A stretch of DNA of 64,000 bases from Bordetella trematum (GCF_900078335.1 NZ_FKBR01000019.1:62001-126000); one strand, 5' to 3'; shown: positions 18,856-26,697, counted from the first letter of the stretch. The notes: generated from the sequence alone by a model not told the origin. Program-made: numbers and translations.

Positions 18856-20064
18856 ATGTCTCGATCCGCCGGGCAGTGGTGCGCTCGTCCCGATCTTCCG
18901 GGAGACCACTATGTCGATGCCAACATCTATACCTCCCAGGAGATCTTTGACCAGGAACTGCGCGATATCTTTGCCAAGACCTGGAAGTTCGCCTGCCACG
19001 AAAGCGAGATTCCTGCGCCCGGGGACTATCGCGCCTTGAACCATGCCGGCATTCCCATCTTCGTGATCCGGGGCGACGACGGCAGCGTGCGCGCCTTCTA
19101 CAACGCCTGTCCGCACCGTGGCGCCAAGCTCGTGACCGAGGTGCGCGGCAACGCGCGACGCCTGACCTGTTTCTTCCACCTCTGGTCTTTCGATGACCGG
19201 GGGCAGTGCATCGAGATCACGCGTGCCGAGGGCTATGAACAGGCCGGCGTGTGCAAGAGCGCAAACGGCTTGCGGCGGGTGCGCTGCCACGAGAAGTTCG
19301 GCCTGATCTTCATCAACCTGGACGATGATGCACCCGACTTTGACACCGACGTGGGCGACGTGATGGATTGCCTGGAAGACGTCATGGCGGTCAAGCCGCT
19401 GGAGGTCTTCCACTATCACGAGGTGTTGATGCAGGCCAACTGGAAACAGTGGCACGAAACCAATATGGAGCTCTACCACGAGTGGGGCCATGTGGTGAAC
19501 CGATCGACGGCCATCATGGCCGACGGCTATCACGACCGGCGCTGGATCATCCATCCCAACGGGCACGGCACGCTGGATCCGATGACGGTCTCCTATGACA
19601 ACTACAAAGGCTGGGAAAGCCGCGACGAATGCCTGCTGCCCGGCCTGCGCCCTGGCGAGCTGCGCCTGGTGGATCTCTTTCCCAATACCACCATCCTGGT
19701 GCGCGCCACGGCCATCCGCATCGACACCACCATTCCGATTGCGCCCGGCGTGACGCTGCTCGAGCAGCGCGGCCTGGGCGTGCTGGGCGAGTCCGAGCAT
19801 GATCGCGCGCTGCGGGTGCGGCATCACAACGAGATCTGGGGGCCGCTGGGTCGCAACCTGGCCGAGGACGTGGTGTTCGTGGAGGCAGTGTCCGAGACGC
19901 ACCGGCGCGGCGCATCGCGCTGGGGCCAGTTCGCGCGGCATGAAAACCTGCGCGCCCAGGATGACGAGATCATGCGCGCCTACTACCGGGTATGGGGCCG
20001 CCACATGCAACGCGAGGCCAGCAACCCCCTGGCGGGCCAGACCTTGGAGGAGAACGCAAAATGA
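18856..20064 (+). CDS. Rieske non-haem iron oxygenase, alpha subunit
   Basis: This 402-residue catalytic subunit of a ring-hydroxylating-type oxygenase carries a Rieske [2Fe-2S] cluster, with ligands in CPHRGAKL near residue 91 and CFFHLW about 18 residues later. The mononuclear iron site follows in NMELYHEWGHVVN near residue 207, where the pattern is ExYHxxxH rather than the more common DxxHxxxxH. It would insert oxygen using electrons from the Rieske ferredoxin and reductase encoded downstream. The beta-subunit gene overlaps its stop (ATGA). The substrate is unknown; the TRAP transporter alongside suggests an organic acid or sulfonate. Confidence 0.9.
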   Translation: MSRSAGQWCARPDLPGDHYVDANIYTSQEIFDQELRDIFAKTWKFACHESEIPAPGDYRALNHAGIPIFVIRGDDGSVRAFYNACPHRGAKLVTEVRGNARRLTCFFHLWSFDDRGQCIEITRAEGYEQAGVCKSANGLRRVRCHEKFGLIFINLDDDAPDFDTDVGDVMDCLEDVMAVKPLEVFHYHEVLMQANWKQWHETNMELYHEWGHVVNRSTAIMADGYHDRRWIIHPNGHGTLDPMTVSYDNYKGWESRDECLLPGLRPGELRLVDLFPNTTILVRATAIRIDTTIPIAPGVTLLEQRGLGVLGESEHDRALRVRHHNEIWGPLGRNLAEDVVFVEAVSETHRRGASRWGQFARHENLRAQDDEIMRAYYRVWGRHMQREASNPLAGQTLEENAK

Positions 20065-20516
20065 ACGACGCGACGCTGCGTATCAACGACTTTCTGTACG
20101 ACCTGTCGGAGTTTCTCGACCAGGAGTCGTACCCGGATTTCCTGGGCTGCTGCCACGAGGGTTTTCGCTACTGCGTGCGGGCCTACAGCCCGGAGCTGGG
20201 CAAGGACATGGTGTGGCTGGATCATGACAAGGCCAGCATGGCCAACATGACCGGGATGGTCGCCCAGCACGTGCGCATGGGCGGCACGTTCACGCGCCAG
20301 GTCGGGCCTGCCCGGCTGCGCGAACTGGGCCCGGGCGAGTATGAAGCCCGAGCCAAGTTCGTGGTGACCCACACTGACCCCGCCGGCCGCAGCGTGCTGT
20401 TTGCCTGCGGCACCTACCGTGATGTGCTCGCCGATGGCGAGCGGCTGCTGCTCAAGCAACGCGATGTGCGCCTGCAGACCCGCTCGCTGGGCGCCGGCAT
20501 CCACGTTCCCCTCTGA
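20061..20516 (+). CDS. Aromatic-ring-hydroxylating-type oxygenase, beta subunit
   Basis: This 151-residue protein starts MNDATLRINDFLYDLSEFLD and fits the small cystatin/NTF2-fold beta subunit of Rieske oxygenases. It includes SMANMTGMVAQHVRMGGTFT and AKFVVTHTDPAGRSVLFACG, and ends in the LKQRDVRLQTRSLGAGIHVPL type of tail. The beta subunit is structural in the hexameric enzyme and can tune specificity. Its length is slightly below the usual 160-190 residues. It overlaps the alpha gene by four bases, which implies coupled translation in equal amounts. Confidence 0.86.
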   Translation: MNDATLRINDFLYDLSEFLDQESYPDFLGCCHEGFRYCVRAYSPELGKDMVWLDHDKASMANMTGMVAQHVRMGGTFTRQVGPARLRELGPGEYEARAKFVVTHTDPAGRSVLFACGTYRDVLADGERLLLKQRDVRLQTRSLGAGIHVPL

Positions 20517-20556
20517 AAACGGGGCCGCGCGCCCGCTCGTCAAATAGGTGACTCTC

Positions 20557-21708
20557 ATGTCTGAACGCTACATTGAATCGCGCCGGCGCCTGCTGCTGGC
20601 CACCGCCGGCGGGGCCACGATGGCCGCGCTGCCCACGCGCCTGCTGGCAAGCGGCAAGCCGGCCCGGTCGGCGAAGTATCGCTTCCGGTTCGGCAGCATC
20701 TATACCCCTGCGGCAGCCGAATACACGGCGCCGGGCATCTATGACTTCGTGAACCGCGTCCAGGAGAAATCGGATGGCGAAATCGCCATCCAGCTTATCG
20801 ACAAGGCGCAGACCTGTTCGGAAGATCAGTGCGCCGACCGGGTCATGAACAGCGTCCTGGATATGGGCTCGTCCACCTTCCAGAACGCGGGTTCGGTGAT
20901 GCCCTACTCGATGGCGATGGACTGGCCGTTCTTGTGGGAAAACCGCGCGGCGTATCACAACTTCCTGTTCAGCGCGGACTCCAACCGCCTGTACCGGGAC
21001 ATCCTGCGCAGCAAGTACGGCATCGTGCCGTTGTACGGCAGCGGCGGCATGCGCAACATCATGATGGGTCGCAAGTATGCCGACGAGCCCGACATGAATT
21101 CTCCCGAGCGCCTGCGTGGCGCCAAGATCCGCATTACCAACAGCACCATGATCAGCAACTTTGCCAAGAGCATGCAGATGATGCCGGTGCCGCTGGCCTG
21201 GGGCGAGTTGCTGGAGGGGCTGAAGTCGGGCCTGGTCGATGCGGCCGAGACCTATCCCAGCGCGGCCGCCGGCTTCGGCATGTACACGGTGCTGTCGCAG
21301 GACGTGCAGGTCGAGTTCTGCCCCGGCTTTTCGATGATCTTCATGTCCACGCGTGCGCTCGACAAGCTGCCGGCGCGGCTGCAGGAGGTGGTGTTCGAGT
21401 CGGCCTGGGAAACCATGCGCCAGGCCTATGAGGATGCTTCCGTGGCCGAGTCCACGCTGGTGGGCAATGGCCCGGATCCGTCGCCGGAGTCGGCCTATGT
21501 GCGCGGCGGGCTGCGTCAGGTGCGCCTGGATGCCGCGCAGCGACAGGCGTTTCAGCAGATGGGCCGGGTCGAGAACAACCCCGAGCTCTACGCCGATGTG
21601 CGCAAACGGCTGGACGCCATCGCGGGCCTGGACGTCTATGGCGCCTTCCAGGAAAGTGCCGCGCGCATGCGCACCGATGGCTTGCAGGCCGACAAATGGT
21701 GGGCCTGA
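20557..21708 (+). CDS. dctP: TRAP transporter periplasmic binding protein (DctP)
   Basis: This 383-residue protein has a Tat-like leader (ESRRRLLLATAGGATMAALP) cleaved after a TRLLASG region. The mature part follows the DctP/SiaP pattern: FVNRVQEKSDGEIAIQLIDK, MAMDWPFLWENRAAYHNFLF, then GAKIRITNSTMISNFAKSM with the carboxylate-binding arginine, and LLEGLKSGLVDAAETYP. It captures the substrate for the membrane subunits encoded downstream. AGGTGA before the ATG at 20557 decides the start. Being embedded between oxygenase and reductase genes implies uptake of the oxygenase substrate, probably a carboxylate or sulfonate. Confidence 0.9.
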   Translation: MSERYIESRRRLLLATAGGATMAALPTRLLASGKPARSAKYRFRFGSIYTPAAAEYTAPGIYDFVNRVQEKSDGEIAIQLIDKAQTCSEDQCADRVMNSVLDMGSSTFQNAGSVMPYSMAMDWPFLWENRAAYHNFLFSADSNRLYRDILRSKYGIVPLYGSGGMRNIMMGRKYADEPDMNSPERLRGAKIRITNSTMISNFAKSMQMMPVPLAWGELLEGLKSGLVDAAETYPSAAAGFGMYTVLSQDVQVEFCPGFSMIFMSTRALDKLPARLQEVVFESAWETMRQAYEDASVAESTLVGNGPDPSPESAYVRGGLRQVRLDAAQRQAFQQMGRVENNPELYADVRKRLDAIAGLDVYGAFQESAARMRTDGLQADKWWA

Positions 21709-21720
21709 CGGCCGGCACGA

Positions 21721-21744
21721 ACGCAGCGCCGCGCGGCGCTGCGT
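21721..21744 (+). promoter_or_regulatory. Intercistronic hairpin between dctP and dctQ
   Basis: ACGCAGCGCC (21721-21730) and GGCGCTGCGT (21735-21744) form a perfect ten-base stem with a GCGC loop, starting 12 bases after the dctP stop. No T run follows, so it is not a standard terminator. Hairpins at this place commonly protect the 3' end of the binding-protein message and allow it to be made in excess over the permease. Confidence 0.6.
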
Positions 21745-21767
21745 GAAGGCTTCGGGGGAGACAAACA

Positions 21768-22301
21768 GTGAAAATCAGAAAAACGGGAGCGGTGCTGGGC
21801 CGGTGCATGGACAAGGTGGAAAACACCGTGATCCTCACCAGCTACGTCACCCTGATCGCGCTGGTGGGCGTGGAGACATTGCGCCGTGCCTTGTTCCAGC
21901 AGCAGGCCACCTGGGGGCCGGAGGTGGCCATGTACGCCTTCATCTGGCTGTCCTGGTTCGCCATGGCCAAGCATTGTCGCTATGGCACGAACCTGGCCTT
22001 TCTGCAGTTTCGCGAGGCCATGCCGGCCTGGGGGCGGCGCACGCTGGAAGTGATGGACATGACGCTGTGGCTGACCATCGGCGGCGTGATCCTCTACACC
22101 ACCAGCGCCATCATCGAGCGCAACCTGGCCAGCGAACAGACGATCTTCGGGACCTCGATCCCGCTGGCCTGGGCCAACCTGGCGGTGCCGCTGGGCTGGG
22201 GCTTTTCCATGGTGCGCATCGCGCAGCGGCTGTTCCTGGTGCTGTTCGACTGGGATCAGCTCGAAGAAGAACGCCGTAACCAGGCTGCGCCGGCGGCCTG
22301 A
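21768..22301 (+). CDS. dctQ: TRAP transporter small permease subunit (DctQ)
   Basis: This 177-residue inner-membrane protein starts at a GTG seven bases after GGGGGAG. It has four hydrophobic helices, the second with the family motif FIWLSWFAMAKHC, and a charged C-terminal tail. DctQ associates with the large DctM subunit in sodium-driven uptake. It lies between the binding-protein and DctM genes with short gaps, so the transporter is complete and of the three-gene type. Confidence 0.88.
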   Translation: MKIRKTGAVLGRCMDKVENTVILTSYVTLIALVGVETLRRALFQQQATWGPEVAMYAFIWLSWFAMAKHCRYGTNLAFLQFREAMPAWGRRTLEVMDMTLWLTIGGVILYTTSAIIERNLASEQTIFGTSIPLAWANLAVPLGWGFSMVRIAQRLFLVLFDWDQLEEERRNQAAPAA

Positions 22302-22329
22302 GCCGCCAAGGCGACGAGGAGAACGTATC

Positions 22330-23604
22330 GTGTCCGTGCTTTGGATTTCCCTGTTCTGCGTGGCCCTGTTCGTGGCGGGCACGCCGATGACCCTGATTCT
22401 CGCGGTATGGGTCGCCGCATCGTCATACTGGGTGGTGGATTTCCCCCTGATGAACATGGGGGTGTCATCCATCGATGCCCTGAAGAACTACACCTTTCTG
22501 GCCGTGCCGCTGTTCGTGGCTACCGGCGACCTGTTGACCGCAGGCGGGGTGTCACGCCAGCTGGTGCGGTTTGCCAAGGCGCTGATCCGCGCGGTGCCGG
22601 GCCGCACGGCGGCCGCTTCGGTGCTGGCCAGCGGGATGTTCTGCGCCATCAGCGGCTCCAGTGCGGCCGCCTCGGCCACGATGGGCAAGCTGATGGCCCC
22701 GGAGTTCCGGCGTGCCGGCGTGCCGATGTCGCGCGGCGGCTCGGCGGTGGCCGCCGGCGGCATTCTGGGGGGGCTGATCCCGCCCAGCACCATCATCATC
22801 ATCTACAGCCTGACGGTCAATGCCTCGCCGGTGGCCTTGAACCTGGCGGCCATCCTGCCCGGGTTGCTCATCCTCGCCTTTATCTTCTTTGCCGCGATCG
22901 CGCGGACCCGCCGCTACGAGCCGGGCAGCGTGGAGCAGGGCGGTTACTGGGAAGAGGTGGGCGCCAGCGCGGCAGGGGCCCTGCCCGCGCTGCTTGCCAT
23001 CGCGATGCTGTTCGTGGGGTTGTATTCGGGCATCTTCAGCCCGACCGAGGCGGCGGGCGTGGTGACGCTGTACTGCGCGGTGGTGGCCGTCTGGTGGGCG
23101 CGCGGCGTGCGGCTGCGCGAGTTGCCGGGCGTGCTGATGGGCAGCGCTTCCATCATGGGGGTCATCGGGCCGATGGTGGTGTTTTCGATCCAGTTCCAGC
23201 AGGTGCTCTCGATCCTGGAGGTCCCCGATGTGGTGTTCGGGCATCTGATCGCGTTTTCCGAGCAGTTCGGCGCCACGGCGACGCTGATCCTGATGATGGG
23301 CATCGTGCTGCTGTTCGGCACCTTCATGGAGGTGGTGGCGGTGATCCTGGTGCTGGCGCCCATCATGGCGCCGATCGCCATGGAGATCGGCATCGACCCC
23401 ATTCATTGGGGGGTGGTGTTCATCGTGGGCGCGGGCCTGGGCTTCATCAGTCCGCCGCACGGCCTCAATCTGTTCATTACCTCGATGGCCATGGGCCTGA
23501 GTTATGCGCAGCTCATCAAGGACATCTGGTTCATGATCCTGCCCATTCTGGTGGCGTGGGGCGTGATCGCAGCCTTGCCTTTCTTCAGCCTTGCCTTCCT
23601 GTGA
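22330..23604 (+). CDS. dctM: TRAP transporter large permease subunit (DctM)
   Basis: This 424-residue membrane protein has about twelve hydrophobic segments and the DctM signatures FLAVPLFVATGDLL, AISGSSAAASATMGKLMAPE, GGILGGLIPPSTIIIIYSL and the repeat-like FISPPHGLNLFI near residue 375. It translocates the substrate together with cations. GTG start; GAGGAG lies a few bases upstream. With dctP and dctQ it completes the uptake arm of the oxygenase module; the reductase gene starts four bases after its stop. Confidence 0.92.
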   Translation: MSVLWISLFCVALFVAGTPMTLILAVWVAASSYWVVDFPLMNMGVSSIDALKNYTFLAVPLFVATGDLLTAGGVSRQLVRFAKALIRAVPGRTAAASVLASGMFCAISGSSAAASATMGKLMAPEFRRAGVPMSRGGSAVAAGGILGGLIPPSTIIIIYSLTVNASPVALNLAAILPGLLILAFIFFAAIARTRRYEPGSVEQGGYWEEVGASAAGALPALLAIAMLFVGLYSGIFSPTEAAGVVTLYCAVVAVWWARGVRLRELPGVLMGSASIMGVIGPMVVFSIQFQQVLSILEVPDVVFGHLIAFSEQFGATATLILMMGIVLLFGTFMEVVAVILVLAPIMAPIAMEIGIDPIHWGVVFIVGAGLGFISPPHGLNLFITSMAMGLSYAQLIKDIWFMILPILVAWGVIAALPFFSLAFL

Positions 23605-23608
23605 CGTC

Positions 23609-24646
23609 ATGAGCACCACATTCCAGATCCGGGGGGCGGGCGCCGCGGCGCCCGTCTTCATCGCCGACCATAACGAGACCCTGCTGCAGGCCGGCCTGCG
23701 TCAGGCTGCGCCGCTGGATTATCTGTGCGGCAGCGGAGGCTGCGGCTCCTGCGAGGCGCGTCTGCTGCAGGGGACGGTCTGCCTGGCCGGGGAGGAGGGC
23801 AGCCCGCTTGTTGTGGGCGAGGAGGGCGAGGCCGCGCCACGCGTGCTGCTGTGCCAGAGCCGGCCGCGCACCGACTGTGTGCTGCAGCTGCGCCTGGCCG
23901 CGGCGCTGCCGCAGGCCGCCACGCCATCGGAGTTGCCGGCCACGCTGAGCGACATCCGGCCGCTGGGCGGAGACCTTTACCAGGTGACCCTGGCGCTGCC
24001 GCGCACGCTTCCCTATCTGGCCGGGCAGTACCTGATGGTGCAGGCCCCGGGCCTGCCCGGGCAGCGGGCCTATTCCATTGCGGGGGTCGATCCGGACACG
24101 GGACGAGTGCGGCTCATCGTCGCCCAGCGGGGGGAGGGGTGTTTTTCGCGCTGGCTGACCGACCCGGCCCATGTCGGTCAGGCCTTGCTTGCCTTCGGCC
24201 CCATGGGCCGGGCCAGCCTGGCGCCGCGGCCCGACCAGGACATGGTGGTGATCGCGGGCGGCTCGGGCATTTCCGTGGGGCTGGCAGCCCTGCAGTGGGC
24301 CGCCAGCGAGCGCTTTCTGGCGCGCCGGCGCATGTGGCTTTTCTGGGGCGTGCGCGACGCCGGACAGGTGCCCGCGCTGACCGATGAACTGGCGGCGCGC
24401 CAGCGCGGGCAAACCGGGCTGCAGATCGCGGTCTGCAGCGATGCCGCGCCGCCGGCGCATGCTCTCGGCGTGGCCTGCGAGCAGGGCTATCCGGTGGATC
24501 GGCTGACCGCGCGCGCAGACATCGACTGGACGGCGGCGGCAGTCTATGTGACCGGTCCGCCGGCCATGGTGGCGCATACCTTGCGCACCTTGCTGACGCA
24601 GACCGACATCGAGCCTGACGCCATCAGCAGTGACAACTTTTATTGA
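23609..24646 (+). CDS. Oxygenase reductase: [2Fe-2S] ferredoxin, FAD and NAD domains
   Basis: This 345-residue electron-transfer protein has an N-terminal plant-type ferredoxin domain with cysteines in CGSGGCGSC near residue 40 and the fourth in LLCQSRP near 87. A ferredoxin-reductase FAD domain follows (GQRAYSIAGV near 152) and an NAD domain (VVIAGGSGISVGLAAL near 213, ending in ISSDNFY). It passes electrons from NADH to the Rieske ferredoxin or directly to the oxygenase. The ATG at 23609 lies four bases after dctM. Domain order matches the reductases of class IB and III oxygenases. Confidence 0.92.
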   Translation: MSTTFQIRGAGAAAPVFIADHNETLLQAGLRQAAPLDYLCGSGGCGSCEARLLQGTVCLAGEEGSPLVVGEEGEAAPRVLLCQSRPRTDCVLQLRLAAALPQAATPSELPATLSDIRPLGGDLYQVTLALPRTLPYLAGQYLMVQAPGLPGQRAYSIAGVDPDTGRVRLIVAQRGEGCFSRWLTDPAHVGQALLAFGPMGRASLAPRPDQDMVVIAGGSGISVGLAALQWAASERFLARRRMWLFWGVRDAGQVPALTDELAARQRGQTGLQIAVCSDAAPPAHALGVACEQGYPVDRLTARADIDWTAAAVYVTGPPAMVAHTLRTLLTQTDIEPDAISSDNFY

Positions 24647-24679
24647 GCCGCGTATGCCGGGCTTTCGTGGAGGGTAGTG

Positions 24680-25006
24680 ATGCAGCAAAAGAGATGGGTC
24701 GAGGCTTGCGGGACGCAGGACGTGGCCGAAAGCGCGATCGTGGAGCGCAAGGTGGACGGGCATGAGGTGGTGCTGATGCGCCAGGGCGACAGGTTCTACG
24801 CCGCACAGGCCGTCTGCCCGCACATGGACGAGCGCCTGTGCGACGGCCTTTTGAAGAAGAACCGCCTGATCTGCACCAAGCACCTGTGGCAATGGGACAT
24901 CGAGTCCGGCCAGGCGCTGGGCGCGGCGGAAAAACCCCTGATGATGTACCCGACGCGCGTCGAGGGCTCCCTCGTCTACGTCGGTCTGGAACCGGAGAAT
25001 TCCTGA
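24680..25006 (+). CDS. Rieske-type [2Fe-2S] ferredoxin
   Basis: This 108-residue soluble Rieske protein has cluster ligands in AVCPHMDERLCDG near residue 46 and CTKHLWQWDIESGQALG near 65, with the usual 16-17 residue spacing. It shuttles electrons from the reductase to the oxygenase alpha subunit. GGAGGG five bases before the ATG at 24680 favours it over the in-frame GTG at 24677. Having both a ferredoxin-containing reductase and a separate ferredoxin makes this a three-component, class III-like system. Its stop overlaps the next start (TGATG). Confidence 0.9.
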   Translation: MQQKRWVEACGTQDVAESAIVERKVDGHEVVLMRQGDRFYAAQAVCPHMDERLCDGLLKKNRLICTKHLWQWDIESGQALGAAEKPLMMYPTRVEGSLVYVGLEPENS

Positions 25007-25584
25007 TGGCCAAGAAACTGTTGATGATCGTGGGCGACTATGTCGAGGATTACGAGGCCATGGTGCCGCTGCAGGCCCTGATGGCCGTGGGGCACGAGGT
25101 CCATGTGGTCTGCCCCGGCAAGCGGGCCGGTGACTACGTGCGCACCGCCGTGCATGATTTCGAAGGCGCGCAGACTTATAGCGAAAAGGAAGGCCACCGT
25201 TTTTTCGTGACGGCCGATTTCGCCGGGCTGGAGCCTGCCGGCTTTGACGGGCTGGTGATTCCGGGCGGCCGCTCGCCGGAATATCTGCGGCTGGACGAGT
25301 CGGTGCTGGCGCTGGTGCGCCACTTCTTCGAGACGGGCAAGCCGGTGGCCTGCATCTGTCACGGTGTGCAGTTGCTGTGCGCCGCGGATGTGCTGCGCGG
25401 TTACCGCTGCAGCGGCTACGGCGCCTGTGCGCCCGAGGTGCGCGCTGCCGGCGCCGAATATGTGGACCTCGCCATGGACCAGGCGCTGACCGACCGCAAC
25501 CTCGTCACGGCGTTCGCCTGGCCGTCGCACCCGGCCTGGCTGGCGCAGTTCCTGGCCTTGCTGGGCACACGCATCACGCACTGA
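25006..25584 (+). CDS. DJ-1/PfpI family protein
   Basis: This 192-residue class-I glutamine-amidotransferase-like protein starts MAKKLLMIVGDYVEDYEAMV and has the acidic residue of the active site (VED) near residue 14, the DGLVIPGGRSPEYLR loop near 80 and the nucleophile cysteine in ACICHGVQLLCAADVL near 118. Family members act as glyoxalase III, deglycase-type or amide hydrolases, or as isocyanide hydratase-like enzymes. Translational overlap with the Rieske ferredoxin gene puts it in the oxygenase operon. It may process the oxygenated product or a reactive aldehyde; this is inference. Confidence 0.86.
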   Translation: MAKKLLMIVGDYVEDYEAMVPLQALMAVGHEVHVVCPGKRAGDYVRTAVHDFEGAQTYSEKEGHRFFVTADFAGLEPAGFDGLVIPGGRSPEYLRLDESVLALVRHFFETGKPVACICHGVQLLCAADVLRGYRCSGYGACAPEVRAAGAEYVDLAMDQALTDRNLVTAFAWPSHPAWLAQFLALLGTRITH

Positions 25585-25606
25585 CCGGCGCGGCGCATCC
25601 CGTCAT

Positions 25607-25633
25607 GAAAGGCCGCCTTGATGGCGGCCTTTC
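25607..25633 (+). terminator. Hairpin ending the oxygenase/TRAP operon
   Basis: GAAAGGCCGCC (25607-25617), a TTGAT loop and GGCGGCCTTTC (25623-25633) form a perfect 11-base stem 23 bases after the DJ-1 gene. The A-rich and T-rich bases at the stem foot give the usual intrinsic-terminator look, though the T tract is only three bases long. It separates the oxygenase module from the kdp region. Confidence 0.75.
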
Positions 25634-25652
25634 GGCTATTCCCCCGCGTGAA

Positions 25653-25668
25653 TTTACGCCGTCTTTAC
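25653..25668. promoter_or_regulatory. Candidate KdpE site (TTTAC direct repeat)
   Basis: TTTAC at 25653-25657 and again at 25664-25668 form a direct repeat with an 11-base period, the arrangement bound by OmpR-class regulators. The E. coli KdpE site likewise has two TTTAYA-like halves one helical turn apart. A third TTTAC is at 25696-25700. The site precedes the porin gene, which would make the porin the first gene of the kdp transcript. Confidence 0.4.
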
Positions 25669-25757
25669 GGCCAGCCGGGGTTTGGTAATGGAAACTTTAC
25701 GGGCCTCGGATCGATACTTTGTGCAGGCAATTTTGCCGTTCGAACACGAAGAGAACG

Positions 25758-26447
25758 ATGCGGTGCAAGTCATACCTGGCCGTGACCGGCCTGGCCCTGC
25801 TGTCGGCGCTGCCGCTGACGGCGCGGGCCCAGTTTTCCGGCTCGCTGACCCTGGCTTCCGATTATGTCTGGCGCGGCGCTTCCCAGACACGCGAAAGACC
25901 CGCCTTGCAGGGCGACCTCAGATATACCCATGGCAGCGGCTTCTACGCCTCGGTGTGGGGCTCGAACGTGAAGTACCGGCCTGACAACGGGGCTGCCAGC
26001 GAGTTCGACCTGGCCGCTGGCTGGAGCGGGGCGCTCGCCGAGGACTGGGGAGCCGATCTCTATGTCCAGCGCTACCAGTATCCGGGCTCGGACATCGGCC
26101 TGAACTGGAATGAAGTCACGGGCGTGCTGAGCTGGCGCGAACGCGTCTGGGCCTCCGCGAGTCATTCCAGCAACGCCATGGCCAGCAAGACGCGCGGCAG
26201 CTACCTGACTCTGGGTCTGCGGCAGCCGCTGGGCCAGGGCTGGCGATTGGAGGGAACCCTCTCGCGCTACCTGCTGCAAAGCCGTTATGCCGACAGCTAC
26301 ACGAGCGGCTCGCTCGGCCTGGCCTGGGCGTTCAAGGCGCCGCTGGAAGCACGCCTGACGCTGCATGCGACCGACTCGGCCGCCAGGCGGCTGTTCCCCG
26401 AAATGGCGGGTACCCGCGTGGTGCTGTCCCTGCAGGCCGGGTTCTAG
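25758..26447 (+). CDS. TorF-family putative outer-membrane porin
   Basis: This 229-residue protein has a signal peptide ending LPLTARAQ. The mature part begins FSGSLTLASDYVWRGASQTR, the typical start of the TIGR02001/TorF putative porin family, and continues as alternating amphipathic strands ending in VVLSLQAGF with a terminal phenylalanine, as in outer-membrane beta barrels. The start at 25758 places a compact leader. It is 27 bases upstream of kdpF on the same strand, so it may provide an outer-membrane path for potassium or be co-regulated with Kdp. Function is not proven. Confidence 0.82.
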   Translation: MRCKSYLAVTGLALLSALPLTARAQFSGSLTLASDYVWRGASQTRERPALQGDLRYTHGSGFYASVWGSNVKYRPDNGAASEFDLAAGWSGALAEDWGADLYVQRYQYPGSDIGLNWNEVTGVLSWRERVWASASHSSNAMASKTRGSYLTLGLRQPLGQGWRLEGTLSRYLLQSRYADSYTSGSLGLAWAFKAPLEARLTLHATDSAARRLFPEMAGTRVVLSLQAGF

Positions 26448-26474
26448 CGGCCAGGTTTCTTCCGGAGAGAAAAC

Positions 26475-26564
26475 ATGAGTTTCATGACCATCGGGCTGGC
26501 GCTCGTGACCGTCGGCTTGTTCGCCTATCTGATCTTCGCCCTGCTGGAACCGCAACGGTTCTGA
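26475..26564 (+). CDS. kdpF: KdpF, small subunit of the potassium ATPase
   Basis: This 29-residue single-helix protein, MSFMTIGLALVTVGLFAYLI with the tail FALLEPQRF, matches the KdpF pattern of one transmembrane segment ending in YLxxALLxPxxF. KdpF stabilises the KdpABC complex in the inner membrane. GGAGAG lies upstream of the ATG. It is followed by a second tiny membrane ORF before kdpA. Confidence 0.8.
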   Translation: MSFMTIGLALVTVGLFAYLIFALLEPQRF

Positions 26565-26601
26565 GGCCCGGGCATGACTGCCAATAATTCGAGGTGCACC
26601 C

Positions 26602-26685
26602 ATGGGTGATGTTCTGTTCGTGGCGCTGACGCTGGTCGTCTTTGCGCTGATCGCCGGCTTTATTGCCGGCCTGGCCAAGCTCTGA
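26602..26685 (+). CDS. 27-residue single-helix membrane protein between kdpF and kdpA
   Basis: MGDVLFVALTLVVFALIAGF with the tail IAGLAKL forms one hydrophobic helix and nothing else. GAGGTG lies eight bases before the ATG, and the stop is 12 bases before kdpA, so it looks translated. It does not match the KdpF C-terminal pattern. Tiny ORFs of this kind occur beside kdpF in some bacteria. It could be a second accessory helix of the Kdp complex; that is inference. Confidence 0.6.
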   Translation: MGDVLFVALTLVVFALIAGFIAGLAKL

Positions 26686-26697
26686 GCGGGGGTCGTG

